NCBI GenBank assembly: GCA_903848465.1 | Contig: CAINGK010000194.1 | Span: forward strand, 1 to 54,587 | Source: an uncultured Verrucomicrobiota bacterium | Lineage (GTDB): Bacteria > Verrucomicrobiota > Verrucomicrobiia > Verrucomicrobiales > Verrucomicrobiaceae | Length of the DNA stretch: 54,587 bases | Direction: 5' to 3' | Shown here: positions 53,249 through 54,587 of the stretch, piece after piece | How the letters are laid out: each line of letters begins with the position of its first letter | How positions within the stretch are numbered: position 1 is the first letter of the stretch | Position numbers and translations under genes: made by a program | Notes under the pieces: model-generated | Told to the model about the DNA's origin: nothing | Seen by the model: the letters and a program-made list of their open reading frames with translations, nothing else | Database searches by the model: none

Positions 53249-54238
53249 ATGTCCCTGTATGACCGCGACTACATGCGAGAAGGACCGCCACGTTCTGTGA
53301 CTGGAATGGTGCGGGAAATCACCGCATTCCAAGTGATCTTTGGGATCAATGTGGCGGTGTTCATCCTGCAGTTCGTGTTTGAAACCGGCTGGGTTCGTAA
53401 TCCACGGACAGGAGATTTGCTAATGCCGCTGGGCGGAGTGAGCCTGCAAGAACTGTCGCGTGGCAATGTCTGGACGCTGTTCACGTACATGTTTGTGCAT
53501 GGCAGCGTGGGACATTTCGCGCTGAACATGATGCTGCTGTGGTTTGCGGGACGTGGCGTGCAGCAACTGTTCGGCAGCCTGCATTTCGCCTTGATCTACC
53601 TGCTCTCCGGCATTGTCGGCGCTGCGGCCGAGATGACGGTGAATGGAGTTGTGCTGGGTGATACCAGCACGCCGCTCATTGGTGCCTCGGCGGCGGATTT
53701 TGGCCTGCTCATGGCGCTGGCAGTGGTGGTGCCGACAGAGAAAATCACCGCTTTCATCTATTTCATCATTCCGGTGCAACTGCGCTTGTGGACGCTGGCC
53801 AAAGGTCTGTTCATCATCCAGTTGGTCTTCGGCCTGGCCGGGGTGTTCTTCAATGTCCTGCCCGAGGGGCTCAAGATCGCCTACTTTGCGCATCTCGGCG
53901 GTGCTGCCATGGGCTGGTTTTACGCCCGCAGCCTCGGCTATGGCGGCAGACCTTTGACGTACGCCAGCCAGTGGCAGCCCGCCCAATTCCAGCAGCAGCG
54001 CAAACCGGCCATGGCACGCACACGGGTGCGGCCAGCAAGCGAACTCGAAATAGATACGGTGCCTCTGGCCGCGCAACGCCCGCAGGACCCTGTGAAAGCC
54101 TTGATGGAAGAGGTGGTGAATCCCTTGCTCGATAAAATCAGCCTGCACGGCAAGGGCAGCCTCACGGCAGATGAGCAGCGCACCCTGGAACAGGCCAGCC
54201 GTGAACTGGAACGCCGCCGCCAGGCCAAGGTTGGCTGA
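53249..54238 (+). CDS. Rhomboid-family intramembrane serine protease
   Basis: A 329-residue membrane protease. FQVIFGINVAVFILQFVFET is the first helix; VWTLFTYMFVHGSVGHFALN with HGSxGHxxxN is the rhomboid L1-helix2 motif; IGASAADFGLLMALAVVVPT gives the GxS motif with catalytic S147; IAYFAHLGGAAMGWFYARSL carries catalytic His near 215 in the usual HLGG context. The active site is therefore intact. The C-terminal ~90 residues (TVPLAAQRPQDPVKALMEEV; SRELERRRQAKVG) form a cytoplasmic helical tail. ATG at 53249 has GAAGGG about 12 bases upstream; the frame starts further back at 53189. Confidence 0.92.
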   Translation: MSLYDRDYMREGPPRSVTGMVREITAFQVIFGINVAVFILQFVFETGWVRNPRTGDLLMPLGGVSLQELSRGNVWTLFTYMFVHGSVGHFALNMMLLWFAGRGVQQLFGSLHFALIYLLSGIVGAAAEMTVNGVVLGDTSTPLIGASAADFGLLMALAVVVPTEKITAFIYFIIPVQLRLWTLAKGLFIIQLVFGLAGVFFNVLPEGLKIAYFAHLGGAAMGWFYARSLGYGGRPLTYASQWQPAQFQQQRKPAMARTRVRPASELEIDTVPLAAQRPQDPVKALMEEVVNPLLDKISLHGKGSLTADEQRTLEQASRELERRRQAKVG

Positions 54239-54254
54239 AGCAGCGCAACGTCCC

Positions 54255-54425
54255 ATGCTTTCCACACGTTCCGCACGCCTCGCCGCCACACTGCTGCTGG
54301 CCCTACTATTTGGCTGGACGGTACGGGCCTACCGCAAAGGCACAACCACCTCCGCACCACCCCCAGCCCCCGCCCTTTCAGCCCCACCCTACAAAGCACC
54401 ACCCCAGACCTTCCCCGACGAATAA
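54255..54425 (+). CDS. Small probable membrane peptide with Pro-rich tail
   Basis: A 56-residue frame, 16 bases after the rhomboid stop. The N-terminal helix (SARLAATLLLALLFGWTVRA) is a signal anchor; the remainder is Pro/Ala-rich (APPPAPALSAPPYKAPPQTF). No family is recognised. The hydrophobic-then-proline pattern is seen in many small envelope proteins. Supported only by position and composition. Confidence 0.45.
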   Translation: MLSTRSARLAATLLLALLFGWTVRAYRKGTTTSAPPPAPALSAPPYKAPPQTFPDE

Positions 54426-54513
54426 AACCTCCATTCGTCATTCTGATTTCGTCATTCAATGTCGTTAAGTTAAGCAAAATAGACCGCGAAGGTGTATTGT
54501 TCACAACGCGAAT

Positions 54514-54587
54514 GAGCACGAATAGCCGCGAATTTTTCACGAATTTCAGAGTTCAGAATTCCTCTGCATTCGCGGTCATTCGTGGCC
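54514..54587. repeat. Imperfect inverted repeat running off the window edge
   Basis: GAGCACGAATAGCCGCGAAT (54514-54533) and the inverse of ATTCGCGGTCATTCGTGGCC (54568-54587) agree at about 16 of 20 positions, with the unit CGAAT repeated in between (cgaatttttcacgaattt). It resembles the short CGAATG-based non-coding repeats scattered in genomes of this phylum. The element continues beyond the window, so its ends are unknown. The 54426-54513 stretch contains no gene. Confidence 0.5.

Overview
The window looks like a chromosomal piece of a Verrucomicrobiota bacterium (Prosthecobacter/Verrucomicrobium-like). This is inferred from protein style, not from a marker gene: a secreted protein with an NLLKYAEGLN-type C-terminal region, IPT and NGTVNANGAST-type surface repeats, a tandem FGE-domain secreted protein, a membrane protein with Gly-Tyr-Pro repeats and a cyclase-like domain, and few clear Shine-Dalgarno sequences. 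No rRNA, tRNA, CRISPR array or intact insertion sequence was seen.

Layout. 0-3.1 kb: remnants of secreted repeat proteins, then a small probable lipoprotein and a Lys/Pro/Glu-rich membrane-anchored protein (minus strand). 3.2-7.5 kb (plus strand): uvrA, a toxin-antitoxin pair and an orphan ABC ATPase. 7.6-38.2 kb (minus strand throughout): a surface-polysaccharide locus. Read 5'->3' it runs rmlA, a UbiE-like methyltransferase, rmlB, an FkbM methyltransferase, a broken gmd start, a flippase (Wzx type), about 20 glycosyltransferases, methyltransferases, acyltransferases, an epimerase, a polymerase-like protein (Wzy type) and a secreted beta-helix protein, then a broken fcl end and a WbuB-like glycosyltransferase. 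38.6-54.6 kb: housekeeping and envelope genes (tandem FGE protein, repeat protein, cyclase-like protein, NTF2-like protein, S11 peptidase homologue, phosphofructokinase, thioredoxin, CHAD protein, ECF sigma factor with anti-sigma-like partner, MgtE, rhomboid protease).

How the genes work together. RmlA and RmlB would supply dTDP-4-keto-6-deoxyglucose. The glycosyltransferases would build a repeat unit decorated by methyl, acetyl and acyl groups. The flippase and polymerase would export and polymerise it. No rmlC, rmlD, chain-length regulator, outer-membrane export protein or recognisable initiating phosphoglycosyl transferase is in the window.

Main discovery. The polysaccharide cassette is bordered by two scars that were not visible as ordinary ORFs. 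At 34530-34625 lies the first ~28 codons of a GDP-mannose 4,6-dehydratase (gmd). At 8831-8974 lies the last ~40 codons of a GDP-L-fucose synthase (fcl). Both are on the minus strand and in the order of a normal gmd-fcl operon. The simplest reading is that an ancestral operon rmlA-ubiE-rmlB-fkbM-gmd-fcl-GT lost the interior of gmd-fcl and received about 25.6 kb of glycan genes in its place: a serotype-switch-like replacement. A second scar inside the cassette (29657-29884) is the C-terminal piece of a glycosyltransferase whose DNA now supplies the likely start codon of an FkbM methyltransferase. Other points of interest are an S11 peptidase homologue that lost its catalytic serine and KTG motif, a methyltransferase with a likely nonsense TGA, and an anti-sigma-like protein carrying a YfbK-type C-terminus without its vWA domain.
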